Origin: Selenomonas ruminantium subsp. lactilytica TAM6421
GTDB lineage: Bacteria > Bacillota > Negativicutes > Selenomonadales > Selenomonadaceae
Assembly (NCBI RefSeq): GCF_000284095.1
Contig: NC_017068.1
Location: 2,294,001-2,358,000, forward strand
DNA: 64,000 nucleotides
Reading direction: 5' to 3'
The notes beneath the pieces are model-generated. The model was not told the origin of the DNA. It searched no databases and saw only the letters and a list, made by a program, of their open reading frames with translations. Positions 7,744 through 16,343 of the stretch are shown piece by piece. The position numbers were made by a program, and so were the translations under genes. Numbering within the stretch: position 1 is the stretch's first letter; each line of letters opens with the position of its first letter.

Positions 7744-8359
7744 ATTCCAATACTTGTTTCTGCTGTTTGCGTTTGCGATAGCGCAGGTACATCACGGCAA
7801 TCACCACGGCACAGATGCCCACGAAGATCAGGCTTGCCTGATGACCGATGGCCAGCATGATCTCCCAGCTCTTGCCCAGCATCATGCCGGCGAAGAGAAT
7901 CAGTGCCGTCCAGGGCAGGGAACCCAGGAAGGTCAGACTCAGGAATTTCTTCATGTCCACATGGGCAAAGCCTGCGGGCAGGGAGATGAAGGTGCGCACC
8001 ACCGGCAGCATGCGGCTGAAGAACACGGCCTTGAGCCCGTATTTATCAAACCAGTTCTGAGCGATATCCACATGGGATTTCTTGACGAAGAAATAATGAC
8101 CATATTTATCCACAAAAGTACGGCCGCCATAATGCCCCACAGCATAGGCGAAGATGGAGCCAGCCATGCCGCCCACCATACCGGCCACCAGGGCCCCTGT
8201 AAACGTCATCTGGTCAGCAAAGATCAGATAGCCAGCAAAGCCCAGGATAAGCTCACTGGGAATGGGAATGCAGGCATTCTCCGCAGCCATCAGGATAGCC
8301 ACCGCCACATATCCCCAGGAAGCGATGAAATCCAAAAAAATCGTTGAAAAGTGTTCCAT
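7742..8359 (-). CDS. DedA-family membrane protein (SNARE-associated/VTT domain)
   Basis: This 205-residue inner-membrane protein shows the family hallmarks: an N-terminal re-entrant region ENACIPIPSELILGFAGYL (about 27-45), GxxxG-rich helices, and FFSRMLPVVRTFISLPAG (about 113-130) with the conserved Arg. DedA proteins act in lipid-carrier or phospholipid flipping and in envelope homeostasis; which lipid is moved here cannot be told. Monocistronic, ending in its own terminator. Confidence 0.9.
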   Translation of the reverse strand: MEHFSTIFLDFIASWGYVAVAILMAAENACIPIPSELILGFAGYLIFADQMTFTGALVAGMVGGMAGSIFAYAVGHYGGRTFVDKYGHYFFVKKSHVDIAQNWFDKYGLKAVFFSRMLPVVRTFISLPAGFAHVDMKKFLSLTFLGSLPWTALILFAGMMLGKSWEIMLAIGHQASLIFVGICAVVIAVMYLRYRKRKQQKQVLE

Positions 8360-8498
8360 TGCAATCTCCTTTCTCGTATCTTCGGCTATTATACCCTAGA
8401 AACCGTCGCTATGCAATGGCAAAATGTCCCATTTACACCGTTGCGGAAAAATGATAGGATAGTTGTATTGTTTCCTATTTAATGAAGGAGTGACTCTT

Positions 8499-9452
8499 TT
8501 GGAAGGTGCATCCCTGCGTATCCTCTATGTGCTGACTGACCTGATCTGCCCTTTGGTGGTGGGCTATTTTATGCACCACCGCCACTGGGTGTCCGACAAC
8601 ATCATCAACAAGGTCATCCGCTTCAATGTCATCTGTGTCTACACCACCCTGTCCCTGCTTAGTTTCTGGGTACTGCCTCTGTCCTGGAACCTGCTGCTGG
8701 TGCCGCTGTTCGGCGCGGCTTTAGTACTGCTGCCCGGAGCCATTGGCTGGCTCGTCTTTGCCAGCCGCATGGAAAATCTCCTGGACCGGGGTGCCTTCAT
8801 CGCCAGCGCCATGCTGGCCAATCTGGGCACCCTGGGCGGGGTATGCGCCTTCATCCTCTACAACGAGCAGGGCTATGCCTATGCCCAGCTTATCGGCACG
8901 ACACAGAACATCCTGCTCTGCATCGTGGTCTTTCCCATGGCCCAGTATTTCTATCTGAAGCACAGCGCTTCCCTGCGGAAATCCAGCCCCAGCCATAATT
9001 TCCGGGAAATGTTCTTTTCCATCAACCAGCTGAGCCTGCTGGGCATGGTTGCCGGTTTGATCCTCAATGCCAACGGCATCCAGCGCCCGCCTGTGCTGGG
9101 GGAGATCTTCCAGAGCCTCGTGCATATCGGCGCCTGGATTGCCATGCTGCCCGTGGGCTTCCTGATCGACTTCCGGCAGGTGCGCCGCTATGCCCGCAAT
9201 ATCCAGACCCTTACCCTGCTGCGCTTCGTCATCACGCCGCTGATCTTCAACGCCATCACCTATTTCTTCGTCAGCGATTCCCTGCTGCGGGGCACTTTGA
9301 TGATCCTGACCTTCTGCCCCACGGCCATCAATGCCGTGCTGGCCTGCAAGCTCTACAAGCTCAATACGGATCTCTGCGTGTCCTCCTTCGTTATCACCAC
9401 GGCGGCTTTCCTGCTGGTTATTTTCCCTTTGTTATTCTTCTGCCTGCATTGA
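8499..9452 (+). CDS. AEC-family (auxin efflux carrier-like) transporter
   Basis: About ten hydrophobic segments and the two-fold 5-TM layout of Mem_trans/AEC permeases, for example LVVGYFMHHRHWVSDNIINKVIRF near the start and LRFVITPLIFNAITYFFV in the second half. Members export or import organic acids; the substrate here is unknown. I start at TTG 8499 because AAGGAG (8485-8490) sits 8 nt upstream; an earlier in-frame TTG at 8463 has no ribosome binding site. The stop lies 10 nt before the GTG of the DUF4127 gene, so the pair is probably co-transcribed. Confidence 0.82.
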   Translation: MEGASLRILYVLTDLICPLVVGYFMHHRHWVSDNIINKVIRFNVICVYTTLSLLSFWVLPLSWNLLLVPLFGAALVLLPGAIGWLVFASRMENLLDRGAFIASAMLANLGTLGGVCAFILYNEQGYAYAQLIGTTQNILLCIVVFPMAQYFYLKHSASLRKSSPSHNFREMFFSINQLSLLGMVAGLILNANGIQRPPVLGEIFQSLVHIGAWIAMLPVGFLIDFRQVRRYARNIQTLTLLRFVITPLIFNAITYFFVSDSLLRGTLMILTFCPTAINAVLACKLYKLNTDLCVSSFVITTAAFLLVIFPLLFFCLH

Positions 9453-9462
9453 GGTTTGAACT

Positions 9463-11145
9463 GTGAAGCGAATCTATATTTTGATCTTCCTTGTGCTCGG
9501 CCTGGCTTTTGCCTGCTGGCATTACGCCCTGCATCCGGCTGTGCCAGCAGGCACCATTATCCAGCCCAACACGCCCTCTAAGAGCATCCTGCTGATTCCC
9601 CTGGACGGCCGCCCGCCCTGCCGGCAATTCGTCATAGATGCCGGTGCCATCGCCGGTTATGCGGTCAACACGCCCCCCTCAGAGCTTCAGGACTATTACT
9701 CCGCCCCCGGCGATACAGCAGGCATGCGGAAATGGCTGCAGGAAAACCTGCCCCAGCAGGAAGCGGCCATTATCTCCATCGACCAGCTGCTCTACGGGGG
9801 GCTGTTGGCCGCCCGGGAAAAAGAAGCCACACCGGCCCAGCAGGACGAGCTGATTGCCTTCCTGCGCCAGCTCCATCAGGAAAATCCAAATAAGCCCCTG
9901 CTGGCCTTCAGCATCCTGCCCCGGCAGACGCCTCAGGATACCATTGACGGCTATCAGGAGAAAAAGGATCTGCTGGCCTATTCCCGCCTGAAGGGACGCC
10001 AATACGCCGGCCTTCCTGTGGACGAAGGGGAGCTCTCCCGGCTGGAACAGGCCATCAGCCCCCAAAACATGCAGAAATACCTGCAGCACTTTGATGAAAA
10101 CGAAGCCCTGAACCGCAAACTCATCGCCCTGGTCAAGGAGGGCGTTCTGACCAGATTGGTACTGGGACAGGACGATGGCGAGGAATACAGCATCCCCAAT
10201 ATCGCCAAAGCCCATCTCTGGGCCTTTATGCAGCAGGAGGGACTTCCTGAAGATAAGGCGGTCATCACCCACGGCGCCGATGAGATCGCCCTGACCATGC
10301 TGACGGCCTATCAGAATGAGTCTGCCGGTTATCAGCCCGCAATCTATATCGCCTATAACCATCCTGCCACCGCTGGCACCATCATGCCCTATATGGCCAT
10401 CGATATGGCCACTGTCGCCCGGGAAAAGATCGATTTGTCAGGCGGCCGGGAAGCGGCCTCCCCTGACGAGGCTGACCTGATTCTCTACCTTTCCGCCAAT
10501 GATTATGAACAGGATACCGTCAGCCTTCGCGCCCGCAATGTTCAGGAACTGAAAGGCTATCTGAACCAGTCAAAGCATATCGCCCTGGTGGATCTGTCCA
10601 AACACTTCATGGCACAGGAAACGCTGCTTCCCCTGCTGCTGGCCAAGGATATCCCGCTGAATGCCCTGACCGCCTATGCCGGCTGGAATACGGCCAGCAA
10701 CGCCGTCGGCACGGCAACCGCTTCGGCCAGCCTTTACCTCAGCGCACAAAAAAATGCCCAGAGTCCGGAAGAAGCCTTGGGCACCATGGCGAGCAATATC
10801 CATTTCCTGCAAAACCGCATACTGGAAGATTACTTCTATCTGAAGGAAGATATCGATACCGTCAACCATACACTCAAGAAAGCCGGCTACCGCAATACCG
10901 CCGATCTGGATCTGGAACATAACTGGCGCTGGGCCAATTCCATGCTGCAGGAGAGCATGCAGAAGCATCTGGCTGCCTATAAACAGAGCAAAGCCCTGAA
11001 AGCACCGGTAAGAATCGATACCCCGCAGGGAGCTTTCACCGTCTTTATGGACGACCTGACCATGGAACTCAGTTTCCCCTGGCCCAGGACCTTTGAGATT
11101 TATCTGGAAACCACGCCGTATCTCTATCAAACTTCAACATCATAA
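9463..11145 (+). CDS. DUF4127 family protein, membrane-anchored or exported
   Basis: This 560-residue protein begins with a basic/hydrophobic segment (KRIYILIFLVLGLAFACW) that is a signal peptide or anchor, followed by the family hallmark LIPLDGRPPCRQFV (about 45-58). Later motifs include IDQLLYGGLLAAR, LGQDDGEEYS, ITHGADEIALTML and YAGWNTASNAVGTA. The family is usually given as DUF4127 with unknown activity; the conserved Asp/His/Asn motifs look enzymatic. Starts at GTG with GAGG upstream, 10 nt after the AEC transporter stop. Confidence 0.85.
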   Translation: MKRIYILIFLVLGLAFACWHYALHPAVPAGTIIQPNTPSKSILLIPLDGRPPCRQFVIDAGAIAGYAVNTPPSELQDYYSAPGDTAGMRKWLQENLPQQEAAIISIDQLLYGGLLAAREKEATPAQQDELIAFLRQLHQENPNKPLLAFSILPRQTPQDTIDGYQEKKDLLAYSRLKGRQYAGLPVDEGELSRLEQAISPQNMQKYLQHFDENEALNRKLIALVKEGVLTRLVLGQDDGEEYSIPNIAKAHLWAFMQQEGLPEDKAVITHGADEIALTMLTAYQNESAGYQPAIYIAYNHPATAGTIMPYMAIDMATVAREKIDLSGGREAASPDEADLILYLSANDYEQDTVSLRARNVQELKGYLNQSKHIALVDLSKHFMAQETLLPLLLAKDIPLNALTAYAGWNTASNAVGTATASASLYLSAQKNAQSPEEALGTMASNIHFLQNRILEDYFYLKEDIDTVNHTLKKAGYRNTADLDLEHNWRWANSMLQESMQKHLAAYKQSKALKAPVRIDTPQGAFTVFMDDLTMELSFPWPRTFEIYLETTPYLYQTSTS

Positions 11146-11177
11146 AAGGGTAACGCTCAAACGGGCGTTACCCTTTT
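11144..11177. terminator. Bidirectional terminator between DUF4127 and MCP genes
   Basis: A 13-bp stem pairs AAAAGGGTAACGC (11144-11156) with GCGTTACCCTTTT (11165-11177). The A/T ends let it serve both convergent genes. Confidence 0.92.
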
Positions 11178-11200
11178 CATCTATATGTTTCAGGAATGTC

Positions 11201-12907
11201 TTAGAAGCGGAAGTGAGACAAGGCCGCCTGCTGGCTCTGGGCCAGCGTAGCCAGGGCATCACTGGCGGAGGCGATCTCCTCAGCCGAGGCAGATTGCTCT
11301 TCGGTAGCGGCGGATACAGCCTGCATTTCGCTGGCCACCTTGCCGCTGTAGCTATTGATATTGCTCATCTCGGCGGCAATTTCATTCGTGGCATCAGCCG
11401 TAGCGTTGATGGCTTCCGTCACATGGGTGATTTCACCGGAGACACCTGCCACCAGCTGATTGATCTCTTCGAACATGGTGCGCAGGGCTTCTACACTATG
11501 AGCACCCTCAATTACAGCCTGCTTGCCGGAACGCATGGCAATCACAGCATTTTCCGTATCATCCTGGATTTCCCGGACAAGGCCTGCGATCTTTTCAGCA
11601 GATTCCTTGGATTCCTGGGCCAGCTTGCCGACTTCTTCAGCTACCACCTTGAAGCCTCGGCCATGCTCACCGGCACGGGCAGCCTCAATGGAAGCATTCA
11701 GGGCCAACAGGTTGGTCTGCTCAGCAATACCGGTCATGGCATCCACAATCTCACCAATCTGCTTGGAGCGTTCGCCCAGTCGATCTACCATCATTGCCGA
11801 TGAAGTCACCGTTACCTCCACATCCTTGATCTGACGGACCGAATTATCGATGGACATATTGCCCTCTTCCGCCCGCTTGGCCACCATGGAGGAATTTTCC
11901 TCTACCTGAACAGATTTCTGACGGATTTCCTCAATCGAAGCTTCAGCGCTCTGAACCGACTCATTGCTCCCCATCACAGCCTGCTGCTGATGTTCCACGG
12001 ACTCCACAACTTCCGTAGCGGACTGGGCAACCTGGGTAGCTGCCTGGGCAGCCTGCCCGGCACTGGCGGTGAGTTCCTCTGAAGATGCGGCCAGCTGCTC
12101 GGAAGATTCGCTGACATGACGCATGAGCTTATTAAGGGATTCTCGCATCGCCTGCATGGCTTCACTCATATGGCCCAGCTCGTCACCCCGGGGTTCATAA
12201 TCATCATTAAGTCTGAAATCCCCATCTTTCATCCGACGGCATTCCGCCACCATCTTGTCCAGAGAGGTCATGATATCCCGGATAATGAAGGTAGCAATGC
12301 CCATCAAAACCGCAAAACACAATACGGTCGTAATGATCATCAGGAACATTTCACTCTGATTCCGCTCAGCGATCTCTTCATTGAGGGCTTCTGCATTATC
12401 ATCGGCAACTTTCTGCAATGCAACCAGACTCTTCAGGAGGTCCTGCGTCACGCCGGCTTCCACGCCTTTGTAATAGCTCCATGCCTCCTGAGTCTTGCCT
12501 GCATCAGCCAGTTTCCGGGCCTGTTCGATCCCGCTCTTATACTCGGCCCACTTTTTCTCCGTGTTGGGAATCTCCGCCGCAGCCTTTTCCGCTCTCATTC
12601 CCAAGGCCTTATACTCGGGCCAGGTCTTCTCATAACTGCTGACCGCTTCATCAATGGACGCATTGATCTTGGCGTCCTTAGGGTCCAGGATATGCTTGAC
12701 AATCCGCACCTGGATCATCCGCATATAGTTGATCTCGTCGCCCAGCATCCTCGTTGCCTTCAGCTTGCGGTTGTACATATTGTCAAGGTCATCCCCGGCC
12801 TTGCTCATAGCACTATACCCCGAAAAGCTCAGGACTGCCATACCAATGATGCCAATAACAACCAGCACCAGGATTTTGTACCCAATACGAATGTCTTTCA
12901 GTCTCAT
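11201..12907 (-). CDS. Methyl-accepting chemotaxis protein 1 (four-helix-bundle sensor), tandem paralogue
   Basis: A 568-residue transmembrane chemoreceptor: TM1 about 11-32, periplasmic four-helix bundle about 35-185, TM2 about 187-209, HAMP about 210-265 and a cytoplasmic signalling hairpin with tip [21 protein letters not shown] near 393-413. I start at ATG 12907 (AGTGAGGAA upstream), not the upstream in-frame alternative, because the paralogue at 13205-14911 then has exactly the same length. It ends LSHFRF without a CheR-binding pentapeptide. The sensor domain differs from its neighbour more than the signalling domain does, so ligands may differ; the ligand is unknown. Confidence 0.95.
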   Translation of the reverse strand: MRLKDIRIGYKILVLVVIGIIGMAVLSFSGYSAMSKAGDDLDNMYNRKLKATRMLGDEINYMRMIQVRIVKHILDPKDAKINASIDEAVSSYEKTWPEYKALGMRAEKAAAEIPNTEKKWAEYKSGIEQARKLADAGKTQEAWSYYKGVEAGVTQDLLKSLVALQKVADDNAEALNEEIAERNQSEMFLMIITTVLCFAVLMGIATFIIRDIMTSLDKMVAECRRMKDGDFRLNDDYEPRGDELGHMSEAMQAMRESLNKLMRHVSESSEQLAASSEELTASAGQAAQAATQVAQSATEVVESVEHQQQAVMGSNESVQSAEASIEEIRQKSVQVEENSSMVAKRAEEGNMSIDNSVRQIKDVEVTVTSSAMMVDRLGERSKQIGEIVDAMTGIAEQTNLLALNASIEAARAGEHGRGFKVVAEEVGKLAQESKESAEKIAGLVREIQDDTENAVIAMRSGKQAVIEGAHSVEALRTMFEEINQLVAGVSGEITHVTEAINATADATNEIAAEMSNINSYSGKVASEMQAVSAATEEQSASAEEIASASDALATLAQSQQAALSHFRF

Positions 12908-13000
12908 TTCCTCACTTGCCTTTCTGCGCAGCCGTTCCCTATGGCCGCTCGATTCCACTTACGTCTCTTCCTGTACCTTGTGAAAAAGTACGCTCTAAAC

Positions 13001-13041
13001 ATAACATGTATTTAGGACTTTTGCACTAGGAAAGTTTATTC
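13001..13041 (-). promoter_or_regulatory. Conserved upstream block of MCP 1, candidate promoter
   Basis: Read on the minus strand the block is AATAAACTTT, 12 nt, then GTCCTAAAT and CATGTTAT. The same arrangement occurs at 15003-15043 before MCP 2. Spacing and the TAAA start resemble sigma-28 (flagellar) promoters, but the -10-like part matches the consensus only weakly. Conservation between paralogues is the main evidence. Confidence 0.4.
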
Positions 13042-13074
13042 TAAATCGCCGAATTGCTTGTTATTTTCGCGTAA

Positions 13075-13112
13075 ATTAAAGAAAAACCGCCAATCCTTTT
13101 CTGATTGACGGT
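13075..13112 (-). terminator. Terminator of MCP 2
   Basis: On the minus strand ACCGTCAATC pairs with GATTGGCGGT around a 7-nt loop and is followed by TTTTCTTTAATTT. It lies about 90 nt after the MCP 2 stop and isolates it from MCP 1. Confidence 0.85.
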
Positions 13113-13204
13113 CATCTCTTGGGACATTGCTGTTTTTGTTATCTCACTGCGATATTTAGTCCTAATTTATGTGTATGATGTTTATTGTATACTTTTTTCC
13201 GGCG

Positions 13205-14911
13205 TTAGAAGCGGAAGTGGGACAAAGCTTCCTGCTGCCCTTGGGCCAGGGTTGCCAGAGCCTCGCTGGCAGCAGCGATTTCCTCGGCCGAAGCGGACTG
13301 CTCTTCCGTGGCAGCAGATACGGCCTGCATTTCGCTGGCCACCTTACCGCTGTAACTGTTGATATCGTTCATCTCACTGGCAATCTCGTTGGTTGCGTCC
13401 GCCACGGAATGGATGGCATCGGTAACATGGCTGATCTCACCGGATACGCCCACCACCAGCTGATTGATCTCCTCGAACATGGTACGCAGGGATTCCACGC
13501 TCTGAGCACCTGTGATGACGGCTTCCTTACCGGAACGCATGGCAATCACAGCATTTTCCGTATCATTCTGGATTTCCCGGACAAGATTTGCAATCTTCTC
13601 GGCGGACTCCTTGGATTCCTGGGCCAGCTTGCCGACTTCCTCGGCCACAACCTTGAAGCCGCGGCCATGGTCACCGGCACGGGCTGCCTCAATGGAAGCA
13701 TTCAGGGCCAACAGGTTGGTCTGCTCGGCAATCCCCGTCATGGCATCCACGATCTCACCGATCTGCTTGGATCGCTCGCCCAAGCGGTCTACCATCTTGG
13801 CGGAAGAAGTTACGGTTACCTCTACATCCTTGATCTGACGGACCGAATCATCAATGGAGTCATTGCCCGCTTCTGCGCGCTGGGCTACAGCAGAAGAATT
13901 CTCCTCAACCTTGGCGGATTTCTGGCGGATCTCCTCGACGGAGGCTTCCGCATTCTGCACGGACTCGTTGCTTTCCATAACAGCCTGCTGCTGATGTTCC
14001 ACCGATTCCACCACTTCCGCAGCCGACTGCGCCACCTGACCGGCGGCCTGGGCGGCCTGTCCTGCGCTGGCAGAAAGCTCTTCAGAGGAAGCGGCCATCT
14101 GTTCTGCTGAATCACTGACTGTACGCATGAGTTTGTTCAGGGAGCGGCGCATTTCCTGCATGGCAGCTTCCATCTGTCCCAGCTCATCGCCACGGGGTTC
14201 ATAATGTTCGTTAAGTCGGAAGTCCCCATCCTTCATCTGATTGCATTCCTGAACCATCTGTTCCAGCGTGGTCATGATATCCCGGATGATGAAGAAGGCC
14301 ACCCCCATCAGCGCTGCAAAGCACAGGATCGTCGTCACGATCATCATGAACATCTCATGGGCATTGTTTTCCGTAACTTCCTCATTGAGGGCATCGGCAT
14401 TGTCATTGGCCAATTTTTCCAGATTATGCAGGCTGGCCACCAGATCCTTGGTGATGCCATTCTCCATTTTCTTGTAATGATCCCAGGCTTCCTGCTTCTT
14501 GCCAGCATCTGTGAGGCGCTTCACTTCCATGATGCCCTGCTTGTACTCGATCCACTGTTTCTCCACTTCCGGAATCTTGGGAGCGATATTATCCGCCCGC
14601 ATGGCCAGCTCCTTATATTCCGGCCAGGTCTTTTCATAGCTGTCCATTGCTTCTTTGACGTACGCTATAATCTGCTCGTCCTTCGGATCGATGATGTGTT
14701 TGGTCACCCCCAGCTGAACCTTGCGGGTGTAGTTGATCTCATTTCCCAGCAAACGCGTTGCCTTCAACTTCCGGTGGTACATGTTGTCAAGGTCATCCCC
14801 GGCCTTACTCATGCCGCTATACCCGGAAAAACTCAGAATTGCCATGCCGATGATACCGATAACCACCAGCACCAAAATCTTAGCTCCAATACGAATGTCC
14901 TTCAATCTCAT
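13205..14911 (-). CDS. Methyl-accepting chemotaxis protein 2 (four-helix-bundle sensor), tandem paralogue
   Basis: 568 residues, exactly the length of MCP 1 and nearly identical to it from the HAMP domain to the C-terminus (about 210-568). TM1 is about 11-32, the sensor bundle about 35-185, TM2 about 187-209, and the tip near 393-413. The sensor part (for example [16 protein letters not shown] against [15 protein letters not shown]) has diverged. Together with the shared upstream block this marks a tandem duplication of promoter plus gene. AGTGAGGAA precedes the ATG. Confidence 0.95.
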   Translation of the reverse strand: MRLKDIRIGAKILVLVVIGIIGMAILSFSGYSGMSKAGDDLDNMYHRKLKATRLLGNEINYTRKVQLGVTKHIIDPKDEQIIAYVKEAMDSYEKTWPEYKELAMRADNIAPKIPEVEKQWIEYKQGIMEVKRLTDAGKKQEAWDHYKKMENGITKDLVASLHNLEKLANDNADALNEEVTENNAHEMFMMIVTTILCFAALMGVAFFIIRDIMTTLEQMVQECNQMKDGDFRLNEHYEPRGDELGQMEAAMQEMRRSLNKLMRTVSDSAEQMAASSEELSASAGQAAQAAGQVAQSAAEVVESVEHQQQAVMESNESVQNAEASVEEIRQKSAKVEENSSAVAQRAEAGNDSIDDSVRQIKDVEVTVTSSAKMVDRLGERSKQIGEIVDAMTGIAEQTNLLALNASIEAARAGDHGRGFKVVAEEVGKLAQESKESAEKIANLVREIQNDTENAVIAMRSGKEAVITGAQSVESLRTMFEEINQLVVGVSGEISHVTDAIHSVADATNEIASEMNDINSYSGKVASEMQAVSAATEEQSASAEEIAAASEALATLAQGQQEALSHFRF

Positions 14912-15002
14912 TTCCTCACTTGCCTTTCTTCCTCGGCCGTATCCCGACGGCTCTTCGATACTGCTTACATCTTTAAGCGTTTGTGAATAACGCTCTTAAA
15001 AG

Positions 15003-15043
15003 ATAACATGAATTTAGGACCTTTGCACTATAAAAGTTTATTC
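15003..15043 (-). promoter_or_regulatory. Conserved upstream block of MCP 2, candidate promoter
   Basis: On the minus strand it reads GAATAAACTTT, then TATAGTGCAAAG, then GTCCTAAATTCATGTTAT, matching the block upstream of MCP 1 at nearly every position. It lies about 90-130 bp upstream of the MCP 2 ATG. Confidence 0.4.
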
Positions 15044-15074
15044 CAAATTGATTTATTGATAAATATTTTCATGT

Positions 15075-15119
15075 AAATTAAAGAATGACCACTATCCCAT
15101 CCTGGAATAGTGGTCATTC
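15075..15119 (-). terminator. Rho-independent terminator downstream of csaB
   Basis: A perfect 13-bp stem (15083-15095 with 15107-15119) is followed on the minus strand by TTTAATTT. It ends the secA-csaB transcript or a short transcript started at 15160. Confidence 0.85.
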
Positions 15120-15160
15120 CTGCAATATATTCTTTTTATATAGTCTTCTATAGTGAAGAA
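15080..15160 (-). ncRNA. Candidate small RNA between csaB and MCP 2
   Basis: A promoter candidate at 15167-15196 would start transcription near 15160, and a strong terminator ends at about 15075, giving an RNA of about 80 nt. It would contain a small hairpin (TCTTC/GAAGA) and the terminator stem and has no reading frame. The alternative is that the region is simply the csaB 3' untranslated end. Confidence 0.25.
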
Positions 15161-15166
15161 CTTTTA

Positions 15167-15205
15167 ATTATCCTGCTAAATTTTTTTATTTGTCAAGTGA
15201 CAAAT
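15167..15205 (-). promoter_or_regulatory. Promoter candidate overlapping a perfect 8+8 palindrome
   Basis: On the minus strand TTGACA (15196-15191) and GATAAT (15172-15167) are 18 bp apart. The -35 is embedded in the palindrome ATTTGTCA-AG-TGACAAAT (15188-15205), which looks like a repressor operator. It points toward the terminator at 15075-15119 and MCP 2 beyond it. Confidence 0.4.
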
Positions 15206-15251
15206 GTCATCTTTTAACGATCCGTTAGAGCATAATCATGTGATGTATACA

Positions 15252-16343
15252 TTATTTATGTGCCAGATTTACAGCCAATTCTGCATTATGGGCAGCCATG
15301 TCCCGCAACTGTGCCAGCAGTTCACCATTCCGCTGACGGAAGGTCTGCTTGTCATTCCACTTACGGCGGATCTCCTGCATCAGTTCCTCTGCCGTGACAT
15401 CCTTGAGATTGCCTACAGGTTCTTCACCGATGGAGGCCAGGAAGCGGTCAATCTTAGGATCGTAGGAAATGCCCAGCATGGGCACGCCCATCACGCCGGC
15501 GAAGATCAGCGCATGAAGGCGGATGCCCAGCACCAGATCCATATTCCCCACCAGGGACAGGAACTCGCTGGTGGTGTATTCGTCCTTCAGGACCGTGCAC
15601 TCTTCCTGCGTCAGGGCAGCAATGGCCTGGGCGGCCTTGACATCATCCGGGAACTGCATGGGGATGAATATCACCCTTGCCCCCAATTCCCGCACCACCA
15701 TATCAGAAACCTCGGCGAGGACTTCCTTATAGTGGCGCCAACCCTGCCATTCCCGCACGGAAATCCCCAGCACAGGTTTGGCTCCATCAGCATGATAGGC
15801 CTTGAAGATGGCCCGGCCGGCTTCCTTGCCTACGGGATGGATGGCCAGCACCGGATCGGCCGTGCATTCGATAATGGTCTTGTTGATACCCAAGCGGGCC
15901 AGTTCCTTCAGGGATCCTTCATCCCGGACAGTGATCAGATCCACATGGTTGCCCAGATACCCCATGGCCCAGCGGGCAATCCGCCCGATGATGGGGCCAA
16001 TGCCCTGAGCATAGAGCATCACCTTGGTTCCCAGGAAGTGGGCCAGCATGATGATGACCATGTAATAATAGAGGCTGCGGCGGCTGGTGACGTTCTGCAG
16101 AAGGCTGCCGCCACCGCTGATCAATAGATCTGCCTGCCGCAGTTCCCGGATGATGGCCGGAAAGCCCAGCCAGGAGATGGCATCTACTCCGTGACGCTTG
16201 CGCGTATCCTCCGGATCGGCAGAAATCACCGTAATATGTAGTTTGGGATCGAGATCGCCGAGGACTTCCAACATGGCGGCCAGCATGGCCTCATCCCCGG
16301 CATTTTTCGAGCCGTAGTATCCCGATACGACGATTCTGCTCAT
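15252..16343 (-). CDS. csaB: CsaB-type polysaccharide pyruvyl transferase
   Basis: A 363-residue enzyme expected to add ketal-pyruvate from PEP to a cell-wall polysaccharide, the modification recognised by SLH domains. Visible motifs are SGYYGSKNAGDEAML (7-21), LLISGGGSLLQNVTS (about 71-85), YAQGIGPIIGRI and VLGIRLHALIFAGVMGVP near the C-terminus. Its ATG overlaps the DUF5693 stop by one base (TAATG), so translation is coupled. In Negativicutes SLH domains of outer-membrane porins hold the outer membrane to the wall, so a CsaB role in envelope attachment is plausible but inferred. Confidence 0.9.
   Translation of the reverse strand: MSRIVVSGYYGSKNAGDEAMLAAMLEVLGDLDPKLHITVISADPEDTRKRHGVDAISWLGFPAIIRELRQADLLISGGGSLLQNVTSRRSLYYYMVIIMLAHFLGTKVMLYAQGIGPIIGRIARWAMGYLGNHVDLITVRDEGSLKELARLGINKTIIECTADPVLAIHPVGKEAGRAIFKAYHADGAKPVLGISVREWQGWRHYKEVLAEVSDMVVRELGARVIFIPMQFPDDVKAAQAIAALTQEECTVLKDEYTTSEFLSLVGNMDLVLGIRLHALIFAGVMGVPMLGISYDPKIDRFLASIGEEPVGNLKDVTAEELMQEIRRKWNDKQTFRQRNGELLAQLRDMAAHNAELAVNLAHK

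Larger units (their letters stand above)
14912..15251. other. 340-bp intergenic region between MCP 2 and csaB
   Basis: From left to right it holds the MCP 2 leader, the conserved promoter-like block (15003-15043), the csaB-side terminator hairpin (15075-15119) and an AT-rich stretch with a palindromic promoter candidate (15167-15205). No open reading frame with a ribosome binding site is visible. Confidence 0.7.
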
